A stretch of DNA of 64,000 nt from Gluconobacter frateurii (GTDB lineage Bacteria; Pseudomonadota; Alphaproteobacteria; Acetobacterales; Acetobacteraceae). The notes beneath the pieces were generated by a model. It was not told the origin of the DNA, ran no database searches, and saw only the letters and a program-made list of their open reading frames with translations. Shown one piece after another: positions 17,833 through 26,705 of this stretch (positions within the stretch are counted from its first letter, which is position 1; each line of letters opens with the position of its first letter). The stretch spans positions 930,001 through 994,000 of the forward strand of contig NZ_BEWN01000001.1 of assembly GCF_002723955.1 (NCBI RefSeq), written 5' to 3'. Made by a program: the position numbers and the translations under genes.

Positions 17833-18598
17833 GCCTCAGGCTTCTTAATAAGAACATGACGATTGCAGCGAGGCAGAGAGCGGAGAAGAAGACGGCTGGG
17901 CATCTGTCGTAGCGTGTTGCGACCCGCTGCCAGTCCTTGAGATGTCCGAACACGATCTCGATCCGGGTGCGTCGTTTAGATTTTTCTTGTCGTATCTGAT
18001 GGATTTGCTGCAGGATTTCCAGCCATGAAAATGCAAGGTTTTCCCCGAAGCATCCCGGAACCAGCGGACATCATACCCGCGATCGGCCCGCATCCACGGG
18101 GAGACAGGGAGACTGTCGCGAAGGGCTGCCGCACACGTGTAATCGCTCGCAGGCGCTGCCGTCATGAAGAAGCTGAGCGGCCGTCCGTTTTTGTCCGTAA
18201 CCGCCTGAAGTTTCGTATCCAAGCCACCTTCTGTGCGCCGCAATCAGGAGGCCCGGATCCCCTTTTTTAACCGCAGGCTCGAAGTTGTGCGGTGGACCTT
18301 GAGAGAGGTCGCCTCAATCATAATGATCTGAGGTGGCGCCTTTTGCGCTGAAAGACCGTCCATCATCCACACGCAGATCGCCATGGCGTCCCAGCGTTTC
18401 CAGCGGTTGTACAGGATCTTGTAAGGACCGTGCTCCTAGGGCGCATCATGTGACAAAGATGATGTCGCTCAGCGCGGGGTGGTCATCAACGCGCGGCCTG
18501 CCGTGACTGTTCGAGGAAAAGGGTGCAGGCGATCCATCTGTTCGTCCGTCAGCCAATACAGGTCGCTCATCTTCAGTCGCCTTACAGAGCCTGAATTC
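17833..18598 (-). mobile_element. IS5/IS427-type insertion element, copy A (degenerate)
   Basis: About 766 bases with ends GCCTCAGG (left) and, inverted, TTCAGGC (right), related to those of copy B at 37734-38528. On the minus strand the first reading frame has stops and a small deletion (near 18440-18480 compared with B). The second (17845-18243) keeps the DDE-region blocks GRPLSFFMTA and RGYDVRWFRDA but is then frameshifted. It truncates the tetR relic on one side and ends 43 bases from the dihydropyrimidinase stop on the other. Its transposase is inactive. Confidence 0.75.
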
Positions 18599-18640
18599 TT
18601 ATGACAGCATTCGACGGTTCTGAGATCCTTTCAAATCACT

Positions 18641-20029
18641 TCAACGATGTCGAGCCTTATGAAATTTTCCGTTTCCAGGGGCGGCGAGGAGACTTCCGTC
18701 ATCCATCGCGAGAGTGCCGCGCAGAAAGACTTTTACTGGCCAACCTCGAACTGTGCGGCCCTCATACGGGGTATAATCGATGTTGCTTTTGAAGAGGTCA
18801 TTGGTGATTGTTACTACCCGTTCTGGATCCCACAAAATGAGATCAGCATCAGAACCTGGGGCAATTGTACCTTTTTCGGGGTAAAGGCCGTAACGTTTTG
18901 CTGGTGTGGTAGCAGTCAAGCGCACGAAATCAGTCAGGGCTAATTTGCCACTATTGATAGCAGCGTCATAAAAGACAGGCATACGTGTTCCTAGTCCTGG
19001 CATGCCATTGGGGATAAGGGAAAAATCTGCGTCCCGGCCATGGCGACCTTTCCCGACAGTGCCATCAAAGGTGTAACCGCAATGATCCGATGAGATGATG
19101 CTGATGACCCCGTTGCGGAGATACTGCCACATACCGTCCTGCTGAGCCTGTGTACGAAGAGGCGGGCTGCAGATGTATTTTGTGCCTTCGAACCCGTCGT
19201 ATTTCAGAGCTTCTTCCGTCAGGGTCAGATAATGCGGGCAGGTTTCAGCCGTGACTTTTACGCCGCGTGACTGAGCGCGACTGATTTCCTCGGCAACTTC
19301 AGGGCAGGAAACGTGAAAGATCTGGATTTCCTGATCTACGAGTTCACTCATGGTCATGGCGCGATAGGTGGCTTCGCGTTCGACGCTTGCTGGTCGAGAG
19401 GTTGCATGACCATGAGGTTCAATCCGGCCTTCTTCCAGATGACGCAGGATCAGGTGACGGATCGCGTCATAGTTCTCGCAGTGAACCGAAACGATGATGT
19501 TGCTTTGGTGGGCGGCCTCCAGAACCTGAAGGAACTGCCCGTCCGAAAGGTGAAAATCGTCATAGGTCATGAAGACCTTCAAACCGGCTGCACCGCGCTC
19601 GGCCACGACAGGGATTTCCTCCCTGAGCGTTTTGTCATCAGTGCGGGTGATGATCTGGTGGATGGCGAAATCTATACGGGAATTGGCCCCGCGAGCACGA
19701 TAGTCTTCAAACTGCTCGACCAGTCCCTTTTCCGGGATGTGGGACGCAAAACATACAACGGTCGTGGTGCCACCAAGGAGGGCCGTGCCGGTCGCTGAGA
19801 CAAAGTCGTCTTCATGGATCGTGCCGTCGGCCTCGACCTGCTCGATGTGGCAGTGACCGTCGATGCCGCCAGGCATGACAAGCAGACCGCTGGCATCAAC
19901 TGTTTCATGGCCAGCAAGATTAAAACCGATTTCGACAATCTTCGAACCGTTGATCCCGATATCGGCAATATACGTGTCAGTGGCGGTAACGATCTTGCCG
20001 TTCCGGATCACAAGGTCAAAAGTCGTCAT
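18641..20029 (-). CDS. Dihydropyrimidinase/hydantoinase-like cyclic amidohydrolase
   Basis: A 462-residue amidohydrolase. The metal motif GIDGHCH lies near residue 54-60. The lysine of AAGLKVFMTYDD is placed for carboxylation and is followed by the substrate-loop Tyr. Histidines come in SVHCEN and FHVSC, and the catalytic Asp in SSDHCGYTF. The length is normal for dihydropyrimidinases. The family opens cyclic diamides such as dihydrouracil and hydantoins. The HIEQ segment after the HxH motif differs from the HLDMPF-like sequence of classic D-hydantoinases, so the ring substrate may differ. It is last gene of the leftward island operon, 30 bases after the GntR stop, and no hydantoin racemase or carbamoylase is nearby. 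Confidence 0.88.
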   Translation of the reverse strand: MTTFDLVIRNGKIVTATDTYIADIGINGSKIVEIGFNLAGHETVDASGLLVMPGGIDGHCHIEQVEADGTIHEDDFVSATGTALLGGTTTVVCFASHIPEKGLVEQFEDYRARGANSRIDFAIHQIITRTDDKTLREEIPVVAERGAAGLKVFMTYDDFHLSDGQFLQVLEAAHQSNIIVSVHCENYDAIRHLILRHLEEGRIEPHGHATSRPASVEREATYRAMTMSELVDQEIQIFHVSCPEVAEEISRAQSRGVKVTAETCPHYLTLTEEALKYDGFEGTKYICSPPLRTQAQQDGMWQYLRNGVISIISSDHCGYTFDGTVGKGRHGRDADFSLIPNGMPGLGTRMPVFYDAAINSGKLALTDFVRLTATTPAKRYGLYPEKGTIAPGSDADLILWDPERVVTITNDLFKSNIDYTPYEGRTVRGWPVKVFLRGTLAMDDGSLLAAPGNGKFHKARHR

Positions 20030-20059
20030 GACGGTTTTTCCTGTTTGTAATGAGGCGCA

Positions 20060-20713
20060 TTAGCCGCCTCTGAGAATATCCATGCAGTCGGCTGCGACAT
20101 TCCGCAGATGTGTGACCATTGCTGCGCGTGCGGCGTCGCGATCGCCTGCAAGCAGCGCGTCGACAATAGCCAGATGCTCAGTTGTGGAAGACGGAACGCG
20201 CCCCAATGGGTAGGTTACTTCACACAGACGAGTGAGGGTGCGGAGTTCATCAATGGTGCGTAGAAGGACACTATTGCCTGAAACTCTGGGGAACATCCTG
20301 TGCAGACGGTCATCTAGTTGCCACTGAGCGGCTGTCTGGTCCGGGGTTTTGCCGAGTTCTACGATATCACTACGCAACTCCTCGAGTGCACACCGGTCAA
20401 GCCTGTCGAAAGAGAGGCTGATGGCTTCGCTTTCGAGAATTTCACGGATGTGGATGGCTTGAAAAAATTCAGTGGCAGAAACGTTTCGAACCGCAAAAGA
20501 GCGCGATCCCTGTTTGACAAGAAGATCCTCGGCGGCGAGGCGCATCAGCGCTTCGCGCACAGGGGTACGCGAGATCTCGAGATGATCCGCAAGCCGCCCT
20601 TCCACAACGGACATTCCGCTGGGCAGTTTTTTCTCAAGGATCATGCGTTTGATTTGCGTGTAAGCCAGTTCCGCAAGATTTTGCTCACGTTCGGCTACCA
20701 TGTAATCGCTCAT
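20060..20713 (-). CDS. GntR family regulator (FCD domain)
   Basis: A 217-residue regulator. The N-terminal winged helix has the GntR signature LADHLEISRTPVREALMRLA, and the C-terminal all-helical FCD domain has Arg/His metal-binding positions (HRMFPRVSGN). The start at 20713 (MSDYMVAEREQ) overlaps the TAA of the upstream lyase by one base, so the longer frame to 20767 is not needed. It is encoded inside the catabolic operon, so it probably senses a pathway intermediate, usually a carboxylic acid for this class, and represses both divergent operons. A shared GTATACA motif in their upstream regions is a candidate site. Confidence 0.9.
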   Translation of the reverse strand: MSDYMVAEREQNLAELAYTQIKRMILEKKLPSGMSVVEGRLADHLEISRTPVREALMRLAAEDLLVKQGSRSFAVRNVSATEFFQAIHIREILESEAISLSFDRLDRCALEELRSDIVELGKTPDQTAAQWQLDDRLHRMFPRVSGNSVLLRTIDELRTLTRLCEVTYPLGRVPSSTTEHLAIVDALLAGDRDAARAAMVTHLRNVAADCMDILRGG

Positions 20714-21654
20714 TAGGGTCCTTCCACTGTCATGGCAGTTTCCAATGCGGCTGACAGTTCCTGCCATTCTTCAGGAGCGATGATATCAGAAGCCTTGCGG
20801 GTTCGGCAGGAGGGCCATTTACCTTGCATAACCAGACAGGCTTTCAGCCGCAGGGTTGCGCGGCCTCCGGGCTGGCATCCGTAGATCAGATTGGCAAGGG
20901 GTTGAATGGCCTCGTGGATCTTGCGTGCTAGAGGAAGATCATTTTCTTCAACGGCACGGAACAGCCGGCTCATGGCAGTGGGAAGGATCGCTGCGAGGCT
21001 GACAAGGCTGCCTGTTGTGCCGATGGCAAAGCATGCAAGGAGATGCTCGTCACCTGAGGCCATGACGTCCACATGGGGTGCAACGCGTGCGGCCAGCCTG
21101 CGGTGACGGTCATAGGCGTTGGCCTCCCAGCTTCCTTCTTTGACGGCAACAACCTTCGGCAGGCGAAGAAGTGCTTCAAGGATGGGGATGGAGTAGGCCA
21201 TGCCTCCACTTCCAATCGATGACTGGTAAAGCATGATGGGTACATCGACTGCATTACAGATGGCAGTGTGATGAGCAATAATGGCCTCTGCGTCCTGTGA
21301 GACCGCCCAGGAGAACGGCGGAAATACCAAGAGGGCATCTGCGCCAGCGGCTACGGCATCACGGGCGTGGTCACAGGCTTCATTCAGGTCTTCCGAAAGG
21401 ACGCCTGAAACGATGATGCGGTTCGCGCCAATGGTCTCCGCAGCCAGTTCCACCACCCGGCGTTTTTCTGCGCGTGTCAGAAGATGATTTTCGCCAGCAT
21501 GTCCGTTGCACAGAATGCCTACGGTGCCCGCACGGCCCGTACAATCTGTGAGATGCTCGCAGAAAAGAGTCTCGTCCAGCGTTCCGTCGGCCAGAAAGGG
21601 CACCAGTGTAGCAGCGTAAACGCCCTGGAAAGGTGCGGGAGAAGCGGGAATCAT
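20713..21654 (-). CDS. DapA-family lyase/deaminase (copy 1)
   Basis: A 313-residue TIM-barrel enzyme of the dihydrodipicolinate synthase/N-acetylneuraminate lyase superfamily. The Schiff-base lysine is in VVAVKEGSW and the catalytic Tyr in PIMLYQSS. The usual G-x-T/S-GE loop reads GHAGE (ILCNGHAGENHLL), which differs from biosynthetic DapA. Beside a three-subunit dehydrogenase of the LhpBEF type, a pyrroline-4-hydroxy-2-carboxylate deaminase-like (LhpC/HypD) or keto-acid lyase role is more likely than lysine biosynthesis. It is coupled by ATGA to the upstream oxidase subunit. Confidence 0.85.
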   Translation of the reverse strand: MIPASPAPFQGVYAATLVPFLADGTLDETLFCEHLTDCTGRAGTVGILCNGHAGENHLLTRAEKRRVVELAAETIGANRIIVSGVLSEDLNEACDHARDAVAAGADALLVFPPFSWAVSQDAEAIIAHHTAICNAVDVPIMLYQSSIGSGGMAYSIPILEALLRLPKVVAVKEGSWEANAYDRHRRLAARVAPHVDVMASGDEHLLACFAIGTTGSLVSLAAILPTAMSRLFRAVEENDLPLARKIHEAIQPLANLIYGCQPGGRATLRLKACLVMQGKWPSCRTRKASDIIAPEEWQELSAALETAMTVEGP

Positions 21655-22805
21655 GGCTGGGATCCGGTGGCTGGAGAGGAGGAGAAACGATATGGGTCAA
21701 AAGCAGTCAGGTCAGGATCTGCGCCGAGAATGCGCTCCGCCAGCAGGCGGCCCATATAAGGACCGCTGGTGAAGCCAGAATGGACGCAGCCCACAACGAA
21801 CGCGTTATCATCATGTGTGAGGGGGCCAATCAGCGGCATGGCGTCCGGTGTTTCGGATTCCAGGCCAAGCCAGACCCGGAGGATCTGCGCAGTGTTCAGC
21901 TGTGGAACGACATGCTGGGCAAGACGAACATTCCCCTGAAGGTTTTCGGGAATGACGCGAGTGCCACCGTCACGAATATTACCTTCACCCTGCCAGCCGC
22001 CCCCGATGAGCACGCTGCCGTTGGCAAACTGCTTGAGAGAGAGCAGTCCATTGGCAATGCTGAGGACACTATTCATAACGGGAGAAAGCGTTTCCGTAAC
22101 AACGAGTTGGTTGATAAGACAGCGGATCGGAATGTCATGGCCGAACCAGCCGAGCATCTTTTCCAGCCACGCCCCCGTGCTCAGGACGACACGATGTGCG
22201 TGGACAGCTTGGTTCCGATTGGCCAGTCGAATTTCATAACCCTGACCACCTGATGAAGCGATGGTTTCAACGGCAGCGTTTTCGATGAGCGTGACGCCTG
22301 CCTGTTTCAGCGCACGGGCATAAGCTCCTCCCACACGATAGGTCGGGATATGACCATCCAGCGCGCAATAGGCAGCAGCACGCAAACCGGGATTGATACC
22401 AGGCTCGATGCTAATGGCGCGTTCGGGAGAAACGATTTCTATCGGAGCCCCCATCTCCTGCCGGACACGGGCGCGTTGACGCAGGAGATCTTCTTCGGCT
22501 TCGGTAAACGCCATCGACAGGCCAGGCGTTGCAAGGGCGCCAACATCTTCACCGAGCCATTCGGCGCTGTTAAGCCACATTTCCCGCCCACGAATGGCAT
22601 GGGGAATGAGCTGCGCACGGGTCATATGCAAGGTCAATGTCCCGGCGTTGACTCCCGAAGCGGCACGGAACATGTCCTGCCTGTCAATCATGGCAACGTT
22701 CAGGCCGGCACGCGCCAGGAACAGGGCGGTCGTAGCTCCCATGACGCCTGCGCCAACAATGACGGCGTCATACACGGCTGGTTTTTCATGCAGCGCGACG
22801 GTCAT
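21651..22805 (-). CDS. FAD-dependent amine/D-amino acid dehydrogenase subunit (HcnC/LhpB-like)
   Basis: A 384-residue DAO-fold flavoprotein. The dinucleotide motif is VIVGAGVMGATTALFLARAG at residues 16-35 and the C-terminal FAD-contact block is VVGCVHSGFTSGPYMGRLLAE. Such proteins are the substrate-oxidising subunit of hydrogen cyanide synthase, opine oxidases and D-hydroxyproline dehydrogenase. ATGA overlaps join it to the upstream 473-residue partner and to the downstream lyase. The C-terminal third of the 962-residue fusion protein at 30012 is its paralogue. Confidence 0.88.
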   Translation of the reverse strand: MTVALHEKPAVYDAVIVGAGVMGATTALFLARAGLNVAMIDRQDMFRAASGVNAGTLTLHMTRAQLIPHAIRGREMWLNSAEWLGEDVGALATPGLSMAFTEAEEDLLRQRARVRQEMGAPIEIVSPERAISIEPGINPGLRAAAYCALDGHIPTYRVGGAYARALKQAGVTLIENAAVETIASSGGQGYEIRLANRNQAVHAHRVVLSTGAWLEKMLGWFGHDIPIRCLINQLVVTETLSPVMNSVLSIANGLLSLKQFANGSVLIGGGWQGEGNIRDGGTRVIPENLQGNVRLAQHVVPQLNTAQILRVWLGLESETPDAMPLIGPLTHDDNAFVVGCVHSGFTSGPYMGRLLAERILGADPDLTAFDPYRFSSSPATGSQP

Positions 22806-24223
22806 AGGGGAGCAGCCTTTGGCAAGGGAATGTCGGAATAATCGAAGGTGCCGGTCACGGAGGTCAGGGGGAGGGGGAAGAACGGCATGCGCGCAGTGAA
22901 ACTCCCTGCGTCCTCAGGCGTGTTTTTGCATGTGCCAGTAACGAGATTTCGTGCACTGTCTTCACACATTCGCCCCTGACACGGCCCCATCCCGCAGCGT
23001 GTCCAAGCCTTGAGCTGGTTCAGGTCCTTGGCGCCGGAATGGATGGCCGATCGCAGGGTTGCTGCGGTTACGCGTTCGCATCGGCAGACAATGGTGTCGT
23101 CATGCACGCTTGCGGCAAGTTCTCGGCCAGCGTTCATCAACGGAAGCATCCGGCGAGAGACGGCATCAAGGCGGCGAAGCTGTCGACGTGGAGTTCTGGT
23201 CAGACTTTCATATGTGGCTGACGAAATCAGACCGCGATCCTGAGCCAGGGCATGGGCCGTGACAAGTCCGCGCAGACGGGCGACAGCCATGCCGCGGATT
23301 CCTGCGGCGTCGCCTGTAACGTACAGATCGGGACGGCTTGTACGTCCGGCAACATCCGTGACGGGTTCAAGATACCCCCCAAGCGCGTCGTGATGGTGCT
23401 GAACGCCAGCTGATCGCGTAATCAGCGTCGAGGGTTTGAGGCCATAGCCGCAGGCCGCGGTCTCGGCGGCATAGAGATGGCGGCGCTGGGGATGATCCAT
23501 TTCACTCACTGTCAAAAGCAGGCCGCTTTCGGTTTCCTGTGCAGACGACAGAAAGGATCGGTGATGAATTGGAATTCCGGCTTTGCGTAATTGCCCCATC
23601 CAAGAGAGTGCCTGGGCCATGCGAGAGGGATCGAGTGCGAGCATGGCGCCCAGACGAAACCAGTCGGTGCGACTGCCTGCATCTACGATAGCGGCAACCT
23701 TGCCACCGAGCTCCAGAACCTGATGGGCTACAGAAAACAGCAGTGGCCCCGAGCCAGCGACCACGACTGTCTGACCCGGCAGCGTTCCACCATTGCGCAT
23801 CAGGATGCTGGCCCCTGCAAGGCCTGTGATGCGAGGGGTCGTCCATCCCGGAAAGGGAAAAAAACGTTCTGTCGCACCGTTGGCGACCACAACTGTCGAA
23901 GGTGGAAGCTGGCTCATGCCGTCAGAACCGATAAGGTCCAGCGTCAGGCTGGGTGACAGACCCCAGACCCTTGTTCCAAGGCGCACTGTAACGTCAGAAG
24001 CTGCCAGCTTTCCACGAAGAGTATCACCACCGCTGAATTCGTGATTCGGTGGTACGGTTTGGCGGGCATAAGGTGAGGGAGCTCTGAAGATCTGCCCCCC
24101 CGCCTCGGATTGTTCGTCGATAAGCGTGACGGGCAGTCCGTGTCGGGAAAGCGCAATGGCCGCTGTACTGCCAGCGATGCCTCCACCGATGACGGTGACG
24201 GGGGAGAAATCAGGACTGGGCAT
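22802..24223 (-). CDS. FAD/NAD(P)-binding oxidoreductase with BFD-type 2Fe-2S domain (HcnB/LhpF-like)
   Basis: A 473-residue subunit. The N-terminal motif is VIGGGIAGSTAAIALSRHG. A second nucleotide fold follows (VVVAGSGPLLFSVAHQ). The C-terminal BFD-like Fe-S domain begins at VCRCERVTAATLRSA and closes with GMGPCQGRMC, giving four cysteines. In HcnABC-like and D-hydroxyproline dehydrogenases this subunit relays electrons from the amine-oxidising subunit toward the respiratory chain. It overlaps the small ferredoxin-like gene by 14 bases and the DAO-fold subunit by four. Confidence 0.88.
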   Translation of the reverse strand: MPSPDFSPVTVIGGGIAGSTAAIALSRHGLPVTLIDEQSEAGGQIFRAPSPYARQTVPPNHEFSGGDTLRGKLAASDVTVRLGTRVWGLSPSLTLDLIGSDGMSQLPPSTVVVANGATERFFPFPGWTTPRITGLAGASILMRNGGTLPGQTVVVAGSGPLLFSVAHQVLELGGKVAAIVDAGSRTDWFRLGAMLALDPSRMAQALSWMGQLRKAGIPIHHRSFLSSAQETESGLLLTVSEMDHPQRRHLYAAETAACGYGLKPSTLITRSAGVQHHHDALGGYLEPVTDVAGRTSRPDLYVTGDAAGIRGMAVARLRGLVTAHALAQDRGLISSATYESLTRTPRRQLRRLDAVSRRMLPLMNAGRELAASVHDDTIVCRCERVTAATLRSAIHSGAKDLNQLKAWTRCGMGPCQGRMCEDSARNLVTGTCKNTPEDAGSFTARMPFFPLPLTSVTGTFDYSDIPLPKAAPL

Positions 24224-24473
24224 AGGGCGTGATCGTCATGTTCGAGAAAACAGGAGCCTTGCAGGCGTAAGCAACTGTGCCGTTGATCCGGATACGACAT
24301 TCCTGACAGCTTCCCATGAAGCAGAAAGCACCACGGGAACTGTTGTCGATTCCTGACCGCCCGAGCTCAAGAATGCCTGCGCGGCGAAGGGCTGCGGCCA
24401 CAGGTTCTCCTTCAAAACCTTCAATCGTTTGAGTCAGGTAAGTGAAGGTCACAGGAGAGGGTCCATTGCTCAT
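24210..24473 (-). CDS. 2Fe-2S ferredoxin-like small subunit (HcnA/LhpE-like)
   Basis: An 87-residue single-domain protein with the cluster cysteines in CFMGSCQECRIRINGTVAYAC (a split of the usual C-x4-C-x2-C...C). This is the small subunit of HcnABC/LhpBEF-type dehydrogenases. It is the first gene of the leftward island operon, divergent from an ABC-transporter binding protein. Its paralogue is the first 95 residues of the 962-residue fusion. Confidence 0.88.
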   Translation of the reverse strand: MSNGPSPVTFTYLTQTIEGFEGEPVAAALRRAGILELGRSGIDNSSRGAFCFMGSCQECRIRINGTVAYACKAPVFSNMTITPYAQS

Positions 24474-24598
24474 TCGGATCGGTCCGGAGAAGAAATTTCT
24501 TCCAAAGGGTTTTCTATCGTATACATAACGTATATTCGAATTAGATCAGTGATCTGGTAACCGCAACCCTAAAGTCGCAGAGCATCGGAGAAACCTTT
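24474..24598. promoter_or_regulatory. Divergent promoter region of the catabolic island
   Basis: This 125-base gap separates the two long operons. GTATACA (24519-24525) followed by TAACGTATATTCG is a candidate GntR-family operator: FCD regulators often bind TNGTATACNA-like palindromes, and GTATACA recurs before the M20 gene at 33684-33690. The assignment is inference. Confidence 0.4.
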
Positions 24599-25399
24599 TT
24601 GAAAGCGATCCGGACCAGTCTGTTTTTAGGGTTCTGCGCTGCCTGCAGTGTTCTTCTGCCCGACAATGCTGATGCAAGAGGGAGTGCAGTTATTCGCGAA
24701 AGCGGACATATCAATATCGGTGTGGAACCGGGGCTTCCGCCGCTGGGGGAGTACGATGCCCGCAACGAACTCGCTGGTTACGACATAGATATCGGGCGGG
24801 CTATTGCGGCCGGGCTGGGTGTTGAACCGCGTTTTGTCACGCTGTCATCGAGTGGCCGCATCCCTTACCTGCTGGCGGGCAAAGTTGATATCGTGCTTGG
24901 CGGCCTGACGCGAACGCCTGAGAGGGCTGAGGTCATCGCATTTTCGCACCCTCTCTATTCCGAGCAATTTGCGATCATTTCCCCGTTTGAACGAAAAATT
25001 ATGTCTTTCGGAGATCTGACTTCCGGCGCACATCAGCTTGTGGAAGTGCGGGGTTCGACGGCTGTGGCCTATCTGCGCGAACACGCTCCAAAGGCATCAA
25101 TGCTGCTGTTGGACAGTTATGTCGATGCAATCCGTGCTCTCGCGCAAGGGCGGGGAGACGCAATGGTCGACGTGATCGAATATGTCGGTCATTACCTGCC
25201 TACCCAGCCCCAGGTGCAGTGGAGAGTCATTCGGGGGTTCGCTCCGCCGGTAGGAGATGACTGCATAGGTCTTTCTCCTCAGGATGTGACACTGCGTTCA
25301 GATGTCGATCGTCTGCTGGAGAAGATGGAAGCAAATGGGCGGCTTGAGGCCATCCATCGTAAATGGTTCGATCCTGGCACAGATCAGAGGGCGCCATGA
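24599..25399 (+). CDS. Amino-acid-type ABC transporter substrate-binding protein (SBP1)
   Basis: A 266-residue periplasmic binding protein of the polar amino acid type (SBP_bac_3). The signal peptide MKAIRTSLFLGFCAACSVLL ends near NADARG, so mature secretion is expected. The body has NIGVEPGLPPLGEYD, the GYDIDIGRAIA ligand-site block and VDIVLGGLTRTPERA. The start is TTG at 24599, with GGAG a little over ten bases upstream. It overlaps the first permease by ATGA. It is the first gene of the rightward island operon. Confidence 0.88.
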   Translation: MKAIRTSLFLGFCAACSVLLPDNADARGSAVIRESGHINIGVEPGLPPLGEYDARNELAGYDIDIGRAIAAGLGVEPRFVTLSSSGRIPYLLAGKVDIVLGGLTRTPERAEVIAFSHPLYSEQFAIISPFERKIMSFGDLTSGAHQLVEVRGSTAVAYLREHAPKASMLLLDSYVDAIRALAQGRGDAMVDVIEYVGHYLPTQPQVQWRVIRGFAPPVGDDCIGLSPQDVTLRSDVDRLLEKMEANGRLEAIHRKWFDPGTDQRAP

Positions 25400-26055
25400 A
25401 CCGATTGGATTTTCATCCCGTCCTGGTGCGCTTGCCTTATTTGCTGGGGGGTGTCTGGATCACAATCCTGATCGCGGCGCTGGCCTTTGGGCTGGGGCTG
25501 TCTCTCGCAGTATTGCTCGTCGTAGTTCGTTTCGAAAATAGAGGTGTCTGGCGGCGGATGAGCCGTGGATACAGCACGGCGCTGACCAATACGCCTCAGC
25601 TTTCCCAGATCTTTGCCGTTTTCTATTGCCTGCCTTTGATGGGCGTAATGGTTTCGCCTTTCCTGTCCGTTGTTATAGGGATGACGCTGAATGCTGCGGC
25701 TTATCTGGCGGATATCCTGGGGGCCGGCATGTCGAGGGTTCCGTCCGTTTATCATGAGGTTGCGCTTACGCTTGGGCTGAACCGGCGGCAGACTTACCTC
25801 CGGGTTATCCTGCCGCATGTGGGCCGCACAATGTTCCCGGCGTTAGCCAATCATTTTCAGATCATGATCCTGGGTAGTGCGATGGCATCAATCTTCGGGG
25901 TCGAAGATCTTACGGGCCGCGCCTACGACATTGGATCAACCACCTTCCGAATTCTTGAGGTCATGCTTGTAACAGGAGCGCTCTATGCGGTGCTCTCCTT
26001 TGCTCTGGCTGGGATCTTCATGCTGTGCCGCCGTGGATTGGAGCGCATGGTATGA
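25396..26055 (+). CDS. Amino acid ABC transporter permease
   Basis: A 219-residue permease with about five helices. The family EAA loop region is YHEVALTLGLNRRQTYLRVILPHVGR. The ATG at 25396 overlaps the SBP1 stop, and the ORF could open earlier only in the wrong context. It pairs with the next permease and the ATPase at 26692 to form one complete HisMQP-type importer. Confidence 0.88.
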   Translation: MNRLDFHPVLVRLPYLLGGVWITILIAALAFGLGLSLAVLLVVVRFENRGVWRRMSRGYSTALTNTPQLSQIFAVFYCLPLMGVMVSPFLSVVIGMTLNAAAYLADILGAGMSRVPSVYHEVALTLGLNRRQTYLRVILPHVGRTMFPALANHFQIMILGSAMASIFGVEDLTGRAYDIGSTTFRILEVMLVTGALYAVLSFALAGIFMLCRRGLERMV

Positions 26056-26705
26056 TTGCGTTCTCACATTATGACACCAGCCTTTTGCTTCAGGCCTTGC
26101 TGCGGACGATCATCCTGTCTGTCGGTGGGGGTCTGATGGGCGTTGCCGGTGCTGTGATTCTGACGGCGCTCCGTCTTTCGGGCGGCAAGGTGTTACTGCC
26201 GCTACGACTATTGGCCGTTGCGTATGTCCAGATCATTCGCCGTATCCCGTTCATCGTAACCCTTTATATCGTATTTTTCTGCACTGGTATGGCCGGTGTG
26301 GATGTATCGGCAACAGTTGTGGCGATTGGTTCGATCGGGCTCATTGCGGCAGCGTATCTGAGCGAAATACTGCACGGTGGGATCCTTACAGTCCCGGTTG
26401 AGCAGGTTGAAGCTGCACTGACCCTGGACCTGCCGCTCTGGGCGCGGTGGCGGTATGTCATCGTGCCTCAGGCAATGTCGGCCGTCCTGCCGCCGGCAAT
26501 TGGATATCTGGTGCTGTTCATCAAGGACACCGCGCTGGCGTCTCAGATCGGTGTTGTGGAGCTCAGTCAGGCCGGGGTGATCCTTTCCGGGCGAGGGCTT
26601 CCTTCAGCGCAGGTCTTCTGTGCCGTGCTGCTGCTCTATTTCACGATTTCCTATCCGCTGACCTGTCTAAGCCGTCTTCTGGAGAAGCGCATTGCCGTAC
26701 ATTGA
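26052..26705 (+). CDS. Amino acid ABC transporter permease
   Basis: A 217-residue second permease of the same importer, with five or so helices. The coupling loop reads VEAALTLDLPLWARWRYVIV, followed by PQAMSAVLPPAIGYLVLFIKDTALAS as in the HisM/GlnP group. The ATG overlaps the first permease stop by four bases, and its end overlaps the ATPase start by 14 bases. Confidence 0.88.
   Translation: MIAFSHYDTSLLLQALLRTIILSVGGGLMGVAGAVILTALRLSGGKVLLPLRLLAVAYVQIIRRIPFIVTLYIVFFCTGMAGVDVSATVVAIGSIGLIAAAYLSEILHGGILTVPVEQVEAALTLDLPLWARWRYVIVPQAMSAVLPPAIGYLVLFIKDTALASQIGVVELSQAGVILSGRGLPSAQVFCAVLLLYFTISYPLTCLSRLLEKRIAVH

Noticed and set aside
21651-24473. Hydrogen cyanide synthase hcnABC
   Set aside because: The three subunits have the same architecture, but the importer and lyase context fits amino/imino acid catabolism. 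Family membership alone does not show cyanide production.
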